The notes: generated by a model not told the origin, from the letters alone. Counted from the stretch's first letter, positions 36,801 to 48,399 are shown. The stretch: 52,837 bases of DNA from Phoronis australis (GCA_002633005.1 NMRA01000284.1:75266-128102); one strand, 5' to 3'. Made by a program: numbers and translations.

Positions 36801-39800
36801 AGGTCACACTGCTAAACCCTTGAGCCAAGTTTCTAGCTCCTCAGCTCGGTTTTAACCATATAACAATAAAGCATAAAAATATTTCCAGGTGATCAGTGCA
36901 ATGGGCCCACATGCGAGGCCTGCGCACGTCTGATACAACGTGTAATTATTTTTTTTTTAAGGCTCAATGTCTCTTTTGTCAAACTTTGAGAGACATCCTC
37001 ATCATTACCAAACACAGTTACTAGTTAGCACATTACGCTTACCCTATACTGTTGTCGAAGGTAATTACTGATAAATCTATGACTGACATACCGGTGGGGC
37101 ATTATTCACTGCTGCCGGGGACTTCCATGCCAAGCCTCTTTCTGAAGGTGGGCCTTTTTGGTGGGTCATAATCTCATTTCCAATCAAAGCTAGTTCCGCC
37201 TTTGATTTAGGGGTGAGGTTCTCTGGTGCCAGTCGCTGCAGAAGTTCGAAGATTTGTTCCTTGGAGTTCAGGTCACTGTCAAAAAAATTATGAGGTCATA
37301 ATGTGTATCAAGTAATCCATGAATTAAAATTTTTACCACATTAAAATATTTACAAATGAACCATTCTTTACGTCAAGACCCTATGCTCACTGATTGTAAC
37401 ATATTCAAAAGACGATGAAATAGAATTTTTATGCTTGAAAAACATTTAATAAAAGTGATCTTCACTAACTAAATTGCTTACCAAGTGAAAATTATAGAAT
37501 CTTAAGATTCAATATAATAAATCAAAAACATCCAAGATACAGCCTTCGGGACAAATACTAGCAGCCTCTATTTGATTATGTTGAAATATTAATTACAGAT
37601 TAATGAAAATTAGTAGGTTAACTATGAATTAGGAAACATACAATTTCATAAAAATTAACAAACAGCGAACAATCGTTGCCTATAACGTATGGCCAATGAA
37701 AACATTAGTTTGACTGATGGTAGATGGCACCACTGATCCTTGTGCTCAGTTGCACAATGACTATATGCACACGATCTACAACGGAAAATGTCACAATGCA
37801 ATTTGTGAAGCAAAATTTTCATGACATGCTACACACAGGCACTATTAAGTTATCATAGATTACGAATTCATAACAACTATTTCCATGAATTATTGAATAG
37901 TTCATATTCTGTGGTTAACAAGAAGTTACATTAATTTAATTTTTCATGCAAGGTCTATCAAAATCTGATAATTTATGATTTCTTATCACTAAGAAATGAT
38001 ACATGATTAAGATTTTCCATGAATGATAATCATTTATCACCAGCTTGATGTGCATCCCTAACAACAAAAGTGAGGCTGTATTATAATATTCCAAGCATAT
38101 TATTCAAATGAAACACAATGAAGATTGTCGTTGACATGCAAAAATTGTACAATTTTAAAAGGGGAAAATGTTTATTGTGACAAATTTTCCGGGATTTAGA
38201 GTTGCATTGAACTTTGCAGGATTGACTTTGGGAAAACATTGAGATAGACCTTTGTGTACCCAATTAATATTCCAAACCAGATTGTTCTCAGCCAACTGCA
38301 GCCTACGCTCAGAGGCTTATTTTTTCAATTAAAACAAAAATCAGTAATCAGCCTCGCAGGTGTCTGACAAGGGGATTTTCAAGGCCTGTCGATAGGGAGA
38401 ACAGAACTTGCTGTTGTTCTTGATTGTATATGGGTGCCCGACAGATTAGTAGAAATGTTTCCTAGAAACAGATTTCCACAAACATTCTTAACTTTTAAAA
38501 TACATGGGAACATGGCTATTGAGGGCAAGCACTCAAATGGTTCAATTACTAAATATTATAATCCTAATAGATTCACAGAGTACAGAAAAATGTGCCGGCA
38601 ACAAGATTTTGTAATAGACAACTTGTGGGTTTCCCCACTGAGACGGGGACGCGCGACAAAAGCACCAACTAGTTACATATAACCTTACATAAGGCCTATA
38701 ACCAGCAGGTGAAAAACTAGAAGAGGTCTTCCAAACTTCAGGGAAATTCCAGCTAGTCATTAACAGGGTAGCATCCTGACATAAAAGAAAGTGTGACAAA
38801 AATCCTTGTGTCTTATCTGGTAAAAACTCCTAGTGTCTATATTATCAAGTTTAAAGTCTCATAACTATCATACCAGTCAAGCACAACGGGCAACTTTAAG
38901 CTGACGTTCACTTACTATTTCTCGATGTGTTCCAGGATTCTGAGCATGACATCACTTGAACAGTTGAATACCTCAAACAGCCTACCAGGTGCACGCAAGC
39001 AAAACACAAAGCAGTGAGCAGTTAGCAAGTTAGCGGATCAAACATTGTGCAACCAGGAAACGTGACCACCAGTGGCTTCAGGGTGAGAACGAGAAGGGCC
39101 GAGGGAAGAAGAGAATGCTCAAAAAGGATCCATTTTAAACTCACAGGTAAATGTGAATAATCAATACTTTCAATGGTTTTTGATTACAAAAGAGGCAATA
39201 ATTTGGTCTTCATCTATCACATGGCATATTTTTCATGCATAATTCAACAAATGAAATAATTTTTCTATATCATAATGATTTTTAACCAAAGTGTAAGGTA
39301 AGGTCTGAACATCATAAAATAGCTGCTACAAAGCAGACGATTTTAATATTAAAAAACTTTGTATTCTTGTTGTGCACCAACAAAATGTCTGAATAATGAC
39401 TAGTTTCGAAAGAATAGACAAAAGTTTTCATCATCAATTGCCACATCCACGATTTATCTTATATTTTGCATTAATTTCTATAGAGCCAGATGATTACTCT
39501 GATGGGTTTAAGACAAGAAAGTCTGAAGACCAGGGAGTCCCCATAACAGGTTAGATTTTCATGGTCACACTAATATTAAACAAAACGTGAGCAAAAATCA
39601 AACACACAAAATTGAATGCAGTCAGTCATGTTAGAAAGTTTCCAATCAAAAAATAAGGCTAAGCTTCATAGACACCTTCATTAAGATGTTCAAGTTGAAA
39701 TTAATAACTTACAGTTATCAAACGACATTTTCAATTCAGCAGAACACTCATTTTGGATACTAAAAACAACTTTGTAAGAACTTAATAAAAAGGCAAGATA

Positions 39801-42800
39801 TAGTACTGTTGGTGAATGAACTGTAGAGTATCTTCGAAGCTTTCACTATAAATTAGATATTCAAGTCAAATTAAATACACGGGGACCAGACAATCATATA
39901 CATGAGCTCTCATTTCATCTGCCTCAGCCAGTGAATCATGCGTATGAACCACTGAATCATGCCTGCGAACCCCATCATGCAGATGAACACAATGTCATGC
40001 ACACGAACCACGAACTTCATATTGTTTAGCTCCAAACATCGAATGAGGTTTTTTACTCAATCCTTACAATGATGCGATTCCATTTACGACATCATCTCAA
40101 GTCATAGGTAGTGTGTACATGTGTCACTTTCAAATTCGCAGTCTTATGATTGGCCAACTCCAATAAAGTCTGAAACATTTAATTTCTAATTCACAATCTA
40201 AGGCTTGGCCAATCCCAGGAAATCAGACAAAAACACTAACAATTTAAAGTCATTTGAAAATCATTTAGAAACTTTTTGTTTTGAAATTTTCGATGAGAAG
40301 AAATTTTGTCAACTTCCTTAAGTTTGAAAACCACTATGATCTGTATTTTCCGATGATTCATGTAAATGATTGTCTGACACCCCTTAAATGTATGATAAAA
40401 AGTTCACCTGAGTTCTACACATATCACAGCCCTGCAACAATGACTGAAGTCTGCATTCCAAGTACCNCAGGTTAGATTTTCATGGTCACACTAATATTAA
40501 ACAAAACGTGAGCAAAAATCAAACACACAAAATTGAATGCAGTCAGTCATGTTAAAAAGTTTCCAATCAAAAAATAAGGCTAAGCTTCATAGACACCTTC
40601 ATTAAGACGTTCAATTTGAAATTAATAACTTACAGTTATCAAAAGACATTTTCAATTCAGCAGAACACTCATTTTGGATACTAAAAACAACCTTGTAAGA
40701 ACTTAATAAAAAGGCAAGATATAGTACTGTTGGTGAATGAACTGTAGAGTATCTTCGAAGCTTTCACTATAAATTAGATATTCAAGTCAAATTAAATACA
40801 CGGGGAACGGACAATCATATACATGAGCTCTCATTTCACCTGCCTCAGCCAGTGAATCATGCGTATGAATCACTGAATCATGCCTGCGAACCCCATCATG
40901 CAGATGAACACAATGTCATGCACACGAACCACGAACTTCATATTGTTTAGCTCCAAACATCGAATGAGGTTTTTTACTCAATCCTTACAGTGATGCGATT
41001 CTATTTACGACATCATCTCAAGTCATAGGCAGTGTGTACATTTGTCACTTTCAAATTCGCAGTCTTATGATTGGCCAACTCCAATAAAGTCTGAAACATT
41101 TAATTTCTAATTCACAATCTAAGGCTTGGCCAATCCCAGGAAATCAGACAAAAACACTAACAATTTAAAGTCATTTGAAAATCATTTAGAAACTTTTTGT
41201 TTTGAAATTTTCGATGAGAAGAAATTTTGTCAACTTCCTTAAGTTTGAAAACCACTACGATCTGTATTTTCCGATGATTCATGTAAATGATTGTCTGACA
41301 CCCCTTAAATGTATGATAAAAAGTTCACCTGAGTTCTACACATATCACAACCCTGCAACAATGACTGAAGTCTGCATTCCAAGTACCATCACATTAACAG
41401 TGTATGTTACGACACTCCGGATTACAAATCACTCTTTAAAGGTAAAGTATGAATTTCAAAGTTTTTCTTAAAAGTATTCACATGAAAGCCAATCCGACTC
41501 CACCAACACAGCAAATCACAACTGTGAAGTGCTGATTGACAAAAACAGTTCTTCAAAATGATACCACTTTAAGAGAAACCAATTAAAAACATTTTATTTG
41601 TTTGTTTTCTCAAATATACTGCCCGAGAATGACAGTAGGTACTGTGGCTACAAGTGACTGGCAATCCCTTTAGGAATAAAGAATAAAAAATCAGTGGGTC
41701 TCCTGAGGTCGAATTTTGTGAACTTTAAGGCGAGACTACTTTACCCTTATATTCACACAAAAGCGCTCCACTCACAAGATACGTAGTACAACTTTTGAAT
41801 GCGCTCTCATAATAAAATGAGATTTCTCAAAAATCTCAATATTTTTGGCCAATTCAGTTAAAGGTGGCTGTAATGTGATTTCATTTCAATATAGAATTTG
41901 CTAAAATAATATTTTAAATAACTGTGATTAGCTTTGAAAAACCTACATTCCAAGGGACAAAAGGTGTTTCTCCGATGAAACACTTCATTGTCCCATTATA
42001 CTTTGAGGTTCGCACGACATACTGCATAAACGAGTAAATTCGTGACGTGGGTTTTTCTTGCCCAATGGTAGTTAGGTAATAAAATTTATGTCAATGATTT
42101 TCTTGAAGATAAATCACAAAAAATACAACTAAAAACTGTCCAATTTGTCTTTTACTAAGCTAACCTATTTATGATTTTAACAGACTTACAAATCATTTCC
42201 TTTGCCCTCTCTAAGGATGTCCACAAGGAATTTTAACTAGCCGTGAGTGCAGAACTTTTGAATCACAGATTAAATCACACAGCAAACTCACTCCAATATA
42301 GATGGTCAGAATTATCTCCTGGAAAAAATTACCACGGGCGACTTCAACAGCTACTTTACGCAAAGCAAATGATAGTTAATGAGCTTTCCAATACATCTGG
42401 CCCAAATGTGTGTCAGAAAAATCCTAATCAAAATGCCTAAGATATAAAATTCCACAAAAATATCGTCAATAAATTTTAAAAGCCAAAAATAAGACAATGT
42501 TTTGAATAAAAAAACAAAGGCAAACTAAAAACTAAGCTGCTCAACTGCGGTGTTCTATCAAGGAGATAACTGCTGCCACCTATAGCACATAAAACAAAAC
42601 AACTACTGCGGCAAGCTACAGCAAAATGACAGCGAACAGTACCTTGTATCAAATGGAACCTGACGTGGTGTTCGAGGTGGGGTGAACTTGTAGGGCTGCT
42701 GTTTGTTGGTCGGTGACTTGCCCCCTGAAGACTTCAAGATCTGTTTTTGCTGAAATACAAGTTATTGCTAACGTGAGCCATCATAATGTATTTAGTGAAA

Positions 42801-45800
42801 ATGATGAATGTGACAAGTTTATTAACTGGAGGAATGGGTTAAAAACAGCAGAGCGTTGAATTATTGTTGCACAGAAACAATGGCTTGTAATTAGTGTATT
42901 TACCTGTGGCACTTGTCTTTTGAATGAGTGCGCGAACTTTAATGTTAATTCACACTAACAAAGGTGGCAAGTGAATCAACCGAAATCCTTTAACACGAAA
43001 AAATCTGACATTGTTGACGATAAAGTGACACACTTTAGTAATAATAAGCTAACATTAAAAAATTGCTTCGAAAAATGAAATGTCAATTCCGGGCTTGGCT
43101 ATTCGGTATCCACATGGGGCATTAAAACAATCATCTTCTGAACCAAGACAATAAACCTTTTGTTAATTAGAGTTTAGTTACACAGGCCACCTGAACAGTT
43201 GTATACCAAGAGCAGGGTTCACAACAGTTGCTTTCACTGCCCTGTCATTTTCATAAGTTACCCCTTCCAAGCCCAAAATGTTATCATGTTAAAACTAATC
43301 TATAAAGAACCAGTGTGCTGTATGCCATAACCAAATATGGTGATTGACTGTTAAGTAGAGCTTTGTGCTTTGTTAAAACAATAAGGAACTTCATAATGTT
43401 AATAGTTACATCACATTTCAAATTTGGCGACTATTCCAAGTTAAGCAGAGCTGCGTTTTTGTTACACAGAAGCTTCAGTCCGCTAAAGCATTTGCTACCA
43501 AATACTCTAAAACCTGCTAAAACAGGACAAAAATAAAATGTAAGAAAGGCAAATGTTATCAGAAAGAAAATGGATTATGAGAACAGTTGTCAGAAGCCAC
43601 CATCGGCATTTGTCAACAGTTGCCTAGCAACTGGACCCACACCTGCATGCAACAACATTTAACTTGAACAAGAATAAAACTAGAGGACTATAAACAAATT
43701 ATAAGTTTCAAACAATCTACAGCAAAAATCTTTAATTTTGGAAACTGAAAGTCAATAAATTTTACAAATAAAGTACTAAATCAACAGTGTATGAAACATT
43801 TTGATACAAAAATAAATGCAGGAAAAAAAAGATGTGGAATTTTTATTTCAGTATTCCAACTTTTTTTTACTGGAGATCATTAACCATTTCCAGATTATTA
43901 AACACAACATTAAACGCTATCAGTAAATAATCTATTAACAACTACAGGGCAGACAAAGAAATTTGAAATGTATTTCAACTATGGTGGGAGCACAAAACAG
44001 ACAGCACATTGTCCAATGGTGTGCCACTTTGAAGTCGGGAATGGGTGGTATGAACATCATTTCTTGGATATTGCCAATTTTTTAAATCTTTAGCTTGCAT
44101 CTCTCTCTTCTGAACCTCTTTGTCTCAAGAATATTCAGGCTCTCCCCACATAAAAGCATCAAACAACCTTGTCTGCCAATCTTAGAGGCTTAGCGTTATA
44201 GTGCAGGGCTGCCACCTATTGTATACCTTCAGTCTGGGCCAGACGTTGTCAAACTAAATGGTGCAAACAAAATGAACATTCTTAAACACATGGAGTGAGG
44301 AGTGCATGATTAGGTGCACTGTTGTATCAACACATGCATTATAGACAACAGATTTGCAACTCCGACATTTTCTTATGAAATTCCCAAAGGAGGTGCCACT
44401 ATCTTCCAATGCTCATACGGATAGTGAGCTAATGTCACAATTGCTGGAAATGAAATATGTCATCAATCTTGGCATTGGTGGTGAAGATTGACGTGGCAGC
44501 CAACAGTGAACTATGGTAGGAGATTTCACTCACTGGGAATATACAGATTTGCAGTCTAAGATGAAAGGTAGGTAACATTTAACGAAACTATTACACATAT
44601 TAGGTGTGTTATGTGGACAAGTGCAAGGGTTCACAAATGTTCACATACTAGATTTTCATTTTACAGCAACAAACAGTCAATTGGGTTTATAATTGTTTTC
44701 GCATGATTTCGTAAAATAAATTTGAACTTTATAAGCGAAGGATGAAGCAGCTAATGAAAATGCTGTAAAGATTATCAAGTATTATTAAGAGATATGGCAT
44801 ATCATAAAACTTACAATAGATTAGTTAAATAAAGAGCAAATCATTATTAGCCAAAATATGAAATTGCTAATTTTTCAAGCCTTTTTTTTGAAATTGCTAC
44901 TTTTTTGAAATTGCTATTTTGAAATCTTATTGCCATTCAACAACAAAGGTTATGTCAACTCTTATGAAACATTTCGATTGTTATAATAATGGTAAAAAGC
45001 CGTCAGGTGTCTTATAAATGAGCATCCACACTGTTGTACCAGAGGGACAGTGCACTAATTGACTACGGTGCACTCATGCAGTGACAGTATACCTAACGTC
45101 ATGGCAACTTACGATCAATCCGTCTAAAATGCAAGTCTTCATAAAAGAAAATCTCATAGTACATCAAAAACAAAGCATTTTAATTTAAAATAGAATTATT
45201 TATATAATAAATTGCTTATTTAGTTGAATGAACATTCAGTTGTGCGAGAATATTCAGTTTCTATGTCACTGGGTAACTAAGGACATAATTTTCAAGTTTC
45301 TATAGCACTTGTTTTTTCCAAGAAAATATTGCTTGGAAATCAGCAAAAATAAAGCATGTAGTTTCAGCCTCCCGATTGCTTTTCCAATTTTTGCTGCAAA
45401 ATGAAACAATTGCTGCAACAGTGTGGCCAATTGATCTTAAAACTATCATTTTTAGCCAGTGCATAAAAATATTACAGAGAGATAGTTGAGCCTCGCAATT
45501 ACACCAACTGAACACTAAATCACTGTTAGTATCAACTGAAGTAGTAATACAATTTACATTTATATTTGTGTTTATTTGAATTACACTTCTGTTCTTGTAC
45601 TTATTGAATGAAGTACAAAAACGTATCCACTGCTTACCAATATTTCTCGTTCCCTCTGCTCCTCAATCTCTCTGGGAACCAGCTCCTCCGTGACGTCTTT
45701 TGGTCCAGCCTGCTGAGCTCGCTGAAGAATTTTGCTGTAACAAAACCAGTCCGAATTAAATTCGCTGTTACAGGAACACACATAATACCAAGAGAGTAGC

Positions 45801-48163
45801 TTACAGGTTCAACATTACCAAACGTTGTGATTCAGTATCAAAAAATGCCCACTGCTTCTCCACTCTCAACACAATCATGCATTCCAAAAGCTGTTTGTGT
45901 TCATTTAATTATTTACCCAACACCATACGCATGTGTCTTATAAAACCAATGCTGGCTCTGTATGAGGGACTCAATAAGGCTGACCAGAAATATATAGATA
46001 GCTTTTGAATCTTTCTTTAAAAACCATAGATTGTTTTCAATTGATTCTTGTTCTGGGGCACAATAAACCAGTCAATGACTTAGCATTCTCAATTACCCAA
46101 GATACACCACGAACAAATTGAGTTCAATGATTGAATTTTGGTGTCTCAATTTTAGAGACTGAACCAAACTAGAGAACTTTTACCGTAGTTTATGTTTCAA
46201 CTGCGCAAGGCCACATACTCTTTCAAGTCTTGCATCATTTTCTCTTTCTTCTTCTCTTTCTCTGCCAGTTTTCTCTGATTAGGCACCCAAACAAGGAACG
46301 GCTTGTCTACAAACGTGTCCACGTATGTTCCTGCCAAGTCGCCCATTTCAAACAACTCCTGCACCTCCACAGATCTCAACTGTGGTTTGGACACTTCCTG
46401 TTCAAATGAGGTCGCAGGGGTCACCATGGGTCGACGGGGCGGCTTTAGATCACTGGGCTTCCTAAAAATGAAAATCAGCCGTTGTTATTTCATCCTTTAG
46501 TTAGTAGGCATTCCCTATTGGAATATATGAATTATCTAGCAAATGCAATTAATATTACAATATTTAAATCTTTTTGTACGTTTCTTTTATTTCATGTCTC
46601 ATTTTTGTTATGATCGCTATTTCAGGTGATGTATCTTTCCACAAATTAATAGGCTTGTGTGATAGAAATATTTTTTGTGATGTAAAAAATTAACTGAAAT
46701 AAAATTTTTGCACAAATAAAATATGAAATCAAATCAAACCAAAAAAGAGGAAATCCTTTTGAAAGCGGAAAATTCCAAGCCCTGTATTTACTAATTATCA
46801 GGTACAATTTATGATCACCATGTGCCATCAGGGTAGTATCCTGTGTTATAGATACCTCAAGTCCATCCTGTATGCCTGCGGCATTCCTTTATAGTCTGAT
46901 GGGAACCTGTCGTTGGGATCTGACCCAAACTCATCCAATATGTTACATACTTTCTGGGTTGGCAATTCTGAAATTGGCAGATACGATCGGTGAATAAGAA
47001 GTCAATAGTACAGGAATAATATGAAAACAAAAAACTTATGCAAAAACGGTAATAGAGATTGAAAACATGAGGGTGCTAAACAAGCAAAACTGATCAGTCT
47101 CTGTGACATGTCCTACTCAAACAACTGAAGTCTTTCATTCAAGAACACCAAATACAGAAAGACCTGGGCCCTCGGTCTAATCTCTGCACTGTAACTCAAC
47201 TCGAAAATTGAGCCACCCTTCGAGTAAATGGACACCGAGTCTCAATTTGACTATTAAACTTTGAGCTCTAAAACTTAACACAAATTGCATGGAAGAATCT
47301 AACATCTAATTTAGACCACTGCCTATAAAACTGGCCTCCACTTGTTCCCTACTCAGATGATTGCTTGCTAAGAACTGACAGTTCGTTATTCCTGAAGACC
47401 TCGCTCGGGGATAAAAATGACACCGTGACAAGTTAACTTGTAAACCCTCGTCTCAAGCAGTTATTTTTTATAAGAAAAAACCGGTTCTTTCAAAGTCCAG
47501 AAATTAAATCCGTTTTTACTATGGAAAATTTTGAGACTAATTTCATATTGGAGATAGGTATTCAATTTTTTGTGGCAGAAAGGGGGTTATACAATCCCTT
47601 AAAGTTCAAAGTCTGAGTCAGAGTCGAATCTTAGATTAGGCCCAACATGGCCCTGGAATACTTGAATGAGGATTTTGCATTTAGAGTGTTGTAAGCCATA
47701 TCAAATAATAAAACTTCTTGGGCAAATCAAACAACTTTAGTGTTACTGTACTGAAGTCCAGTAAAAATCAATGGAAAGATACCCAGGTACAAAAACAATC
47801 AAAAACAATCTGCAGGACAATTTTCTATTTTTATATAAATGAAACACCATGGGAATCTGGATAGATGAAAAATGGAATTTTACAGTGGTAACACATCTCT
47901 TGACTGAGGGTACTAATCCCGGCCCCTAGATGTCACTTTGCAACAGTCACAGTACCATACTGTTTACTAGAATTACCTTGGTCCTCATTGTCACTTGTTG
48001 CTCCTGAAGTATCTTGCTTCTCTACTCTGACTAGTTTCCGAGGCAACCCCCTCATAAGTCGCCGTGTTGACCTCCAACAGGAGGGGTGCTGACACAGCTG
48101 CTCGCATACTGCCTCATCCACCTCAAAAGGGGGTGCTGAGTAACCCCTCTTGTGCTTGATCAT
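29257..48163 (-). CDS. Uncharacterised 1042-aa protein, 13 coding exons
   Basis: Thirteen exons with consensus splice sites and matching phases join into 3129 coding bases. I do not recognise the family. The N-terminal third (residues 1-250) is the most structured. It has three cysteines in a short stretch (positions 20-29, around VCEQLCQHPSCW), an Arg-rich RSTRRLMRGLPRK, a compact block ending DKPFLVWVPNQRKLAEKE, and a charged, probably coiled-coil segment (about 170-215). Residues 250-310 look helical. From about 330 the chain is Pro/Ser-rich. The C-terminal half is acidic and probably disordered, with KSVRF (578-582), which fits the RVxF docking motif for protein phosphatase 1, and an acidic tail ending LRDELRKIEES. 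There is no signal peptide or membrane segment, so it is probably cytoplasmic, cytoskeletal or nuclear. No function is claimed. The gene is convergent with HS2ST1. Confidence 0.82.
30825..32965 (-). other. Intron 12 of the uncharacterised gene
   Basis: This 2.1-kb intron holds a phase-compatible candidate cassette exon (32607-32566) and an associated long open frame down to 31961, listed separately. Confidence 0.7.
31961..32607 (-). CDS. Candidate alternative exon: 42-nt cassette or ~215-codon alternative last exon
   Basis: A very strong acceptor (TTATTTCTTTCTCTTTTAG) precedes CTCGTAGCC at 32607. Joined to exon 12 (phase 1), the sequence stays open in that frame to TAA at 31963-31961, about 215 codons, so it could serve as an alternative C-terminus. 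Alternatively, a consensus donor GTAAGT follows base 32566; that gives a 42-nt exon with phase 1 at both ends, which would insert 14 residues (reading RSLNCSFRPCHLL plus split codons) before exon 13 without shifting the frame. A third possible donor (AAAAAG/GTGAGG) lies further in but does not match the phase of exon 13. The apparent start of the open frame is the pyrimidine tract of the acceptor and has no ATG. No protein family was recognised. Confidence 0.5.
32966..33026 (-). CDS. Uncharacterised gene, exon 12
   Basis: The acceptor is CATTTTAG and the donor is TCTG/GTGAGT (phase 1). It encodes residues 501-520 (DAFTDAFAATKSPQVYREKS). Confidence 0.85.
33453..33620 (-). CDS. Uncharacterised gene, exon 11
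   Basis: The acceptor is TTCTTACAG and the donor is ACGCAG/GTAGTA, phase 0 at both ends. It encodes residues 445-500, a Thr/Pro/Val-rich, probably disordered stretch. Confidence 0.87.
34071..34189 (-). CDS. Uncharacterised gene, exon 10
   Basis: The acceptor is CTGTCTACAG and the donor is AAACAG/GTACTT. It completes Glu405 and encodes residues 406-444, Ser-rich with a helical end (DTLEQIYVKQ). Confidence 0.87.
34271..34325. repeat. 22-bp tandem repeat, about 2.5 copies
   Basis: The unit TAGCCTCAAAGCCAGGCCCA plus G and A or G occurs twice, followed by a partial third. It lies in intron 9 of the uncharacterised gene. Confidence 0.85.
34535..34720 (-). mobile_element. tRNA-derived SINE, copy 2 (minus orientation, decayed)
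   Basis: On the minus strand it carries a B-box-like AGTTCGAGTCC (34692-34682) and then the same body as the SINE at 36734-36956: TAAACCCTTGAG, GCTCAGCTCCGTTTTA, GAGCATAAAAATA and GCACGTCTG in the same order. I could not identify a target-site duplication. It lies in intron 9. Confidence 0.75.
35111..35245 (-). CDS. Uncharacterised gene, exon 9
   Basis: The acceptor is GGTTTTCAG and the donor is CTCTGG/GTAAAT (phase 1). It completes Ile360 and encodes residues 361-404, with a Lys-rich KVLKKKVVSLGLPELPPG. Confidence 0.87.
35666..35747 (-). CDS. Uncharacterised gene, exon 8
   Basis: The acceptor is TTGCATTTTCAG and the donor is CCA/GTGAGT (phase 1). It encodes residues 333-359 (starts VFYLDEVPTEKSLNSP). 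Confidence 0.85.
36734..36956 (+). mobile_element. tRNA-derived SINE with 13-bp target-site duplication
   Basis: This 223-bp element is flanked by perfect direct repeats TTAAGGCTCAATG (36721-36733 and 36957-36969). Its head has an A-box-like TGGCCTGGTTG (36743-36753) and a B-box GGTTCAAGTCC (36786-36796) in a well-paired T-arm, at tRNA spacing. The anticodon arm is degenerate, so this is a SINE head rather than a working tRNA. The non-tRNA body follows and ends in a T-rich tail. It lies in intron 7 of the minus-strand gene, antisense to its transcript. It was presumably transcribed by RNA polymerase III and mobilised by a LINE. Confidence 0.9.
37092..37275 (-). CDS. Uncharacterised gene, exon 7
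   Basis: The acceptor is TTTTTGACAG and the donor is CCACCG/GTATGT (phase 0). It completes Tyr271 and encodes residues 272-332, with a predicted helical QIFELLQRLAPENLTPKSKA. Confidence 0.88.
38916..38981 (-). CDS. Uncharacterised gene, exon 6
   Basis: The acceptor is GCACCTGGTAG and the donor is AAATA/GTAAGT (phase 2). It completes Arg249 and encodes residues 250-270 (LFEVFNCSSDVMLRILEHIE...), which look helical. The exon is short, but both phases fit. Confidence 0.82.
39547..41387. repeat. 921-bp direct duplication across one N (probable assembly artefact)
   Basis: Copy 1 (39547-40466) and copy 2 (40468-41387) are colinear with no indels and about 15 substitutions by eye (about 1.6%). A single N at 40467 separates them. 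The repeat is in an intron of the minus-strand gene and encodes nothing recognisable. Each copy contains a short degenerate array of about 20-bp units on TCATGC...GAAC (for example 39936-40017). Confidence 0.93.
42643..42749 (-). CDS. Uncharacterised gene, exon 5
   Basis: The acceptor is TTGTATTTCAG and the donor is ACAAG/GTACTG (phase 2). It encodes residues 214-248, basic and Pro/Gln-rich (contains QQPYKFTPPRTPRQVPF). Confidence 0.87.
43085..43280 (+). repeat. Dispersed repeat family R, copy 3
   Basis: It shares the start GGCTTGGCTATTC, the block AAAACAATCATCTTCTG and the end CCAAGCCCAAAATG with the copies at 11465 and 22182. The middle is shorter. It lies in intron 4 of the minus-strand gene. 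Confidence 0.65.
45638..45734 (-). CDS. Uncharacterised gene, exon 4
   Basis: The acceptor is GGTTTTGTTACAG and the donor is ATATTG/GTAAGC (phase 0). It completes Asp181 and encodes residues 182-213, highly charged (ends REIEEQREREIL) and probably coiled coil. Confidence 0.88.
46219..46461 (-). CDS. Uncharacterised gene, exon 3
   Basis: The acceptor is TTCATTTTTAG. It completes Arg100 and encodes residues 101-180. The best donor is AAAGA/GTATGT, ending at 46219 (phase 2), because it alone fits the phase of exon 4. Reading through instead hits a stop at 46199-46197, which would truncate the protein after about 186 residues. The exon holds the compact GDLAGTYVDTFVDKPFLVWV block followed by a Lys/Glu-rich run. 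Confidence 0.85.
46856..46967 (-). CDS. Uncharacterised gene, exon 2
   Basis: The acceptor is TGCCAATTTCAG and the donor is CTTGAG/GTATCT (phase 2). It completes Glu63 and encodes residues 64-99 (includes VCNILDEFGSDPNDRFPSDY). The segment looks well ordered. Confidence 0.87.
47977..48163 (-). CDS. Uncharacterised gene, exon 1 (start codon)
   Basis: The ATG is at 48163 in an acceptable context (ACGATGA) and the donor is CCAAG/GTAATT (phase 1). It encodes residues 1-62 with the Cys-containing VCEQLCQHPSCW, the basic RSTRRLMRGLPRK and an acidic end. In-frame stops upstream of the ATG were not fully checked, so a longer N-terminus from an upstream exon cannot be ruled out. Confidence 0.8.
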
Positions 48164-48399
48164 CGTGGCATAAAAACTTCACAATCTACAAAACGAGTAA
48201 TAAGCATAATGACCATTTTTCATAACCTTTTGCAGAGTCACAATTTGGTGTCATTGGTGTACGACTTATATAAAGCCAATAGGGATATCATGGATTACAC
48301 GACAGTAGAACCGTCCTTAGTCCCGGAAATAAGAAAGGACGTGACCTAGTTTTGAAAATCAGGCACATTTTCGTGTCTCTCATTGATGTCAGGAAGGTG

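Noticed and set aside
36734-36810. Functional tRNA gene
   Set aside because: The A and B boxes and T-arm are good, but the D and anticodon arms do not fold properly. The unit is flanked by a target-site duplication together with a non-tRNA body.
46197-46219. Stop codon ending the unassigned protein in exon 3
   Set aside because: A donor GA/GTATGT upstream of the stop joins in exact phase to exon 4, and ten further exons continue the frame.
47168-47650. Possible inverted-repeat element (GGGCC ... CTAATCT at both ends)
   Set aside because: The similarity between the ends is short and broken, and I could not define arms with confidence.
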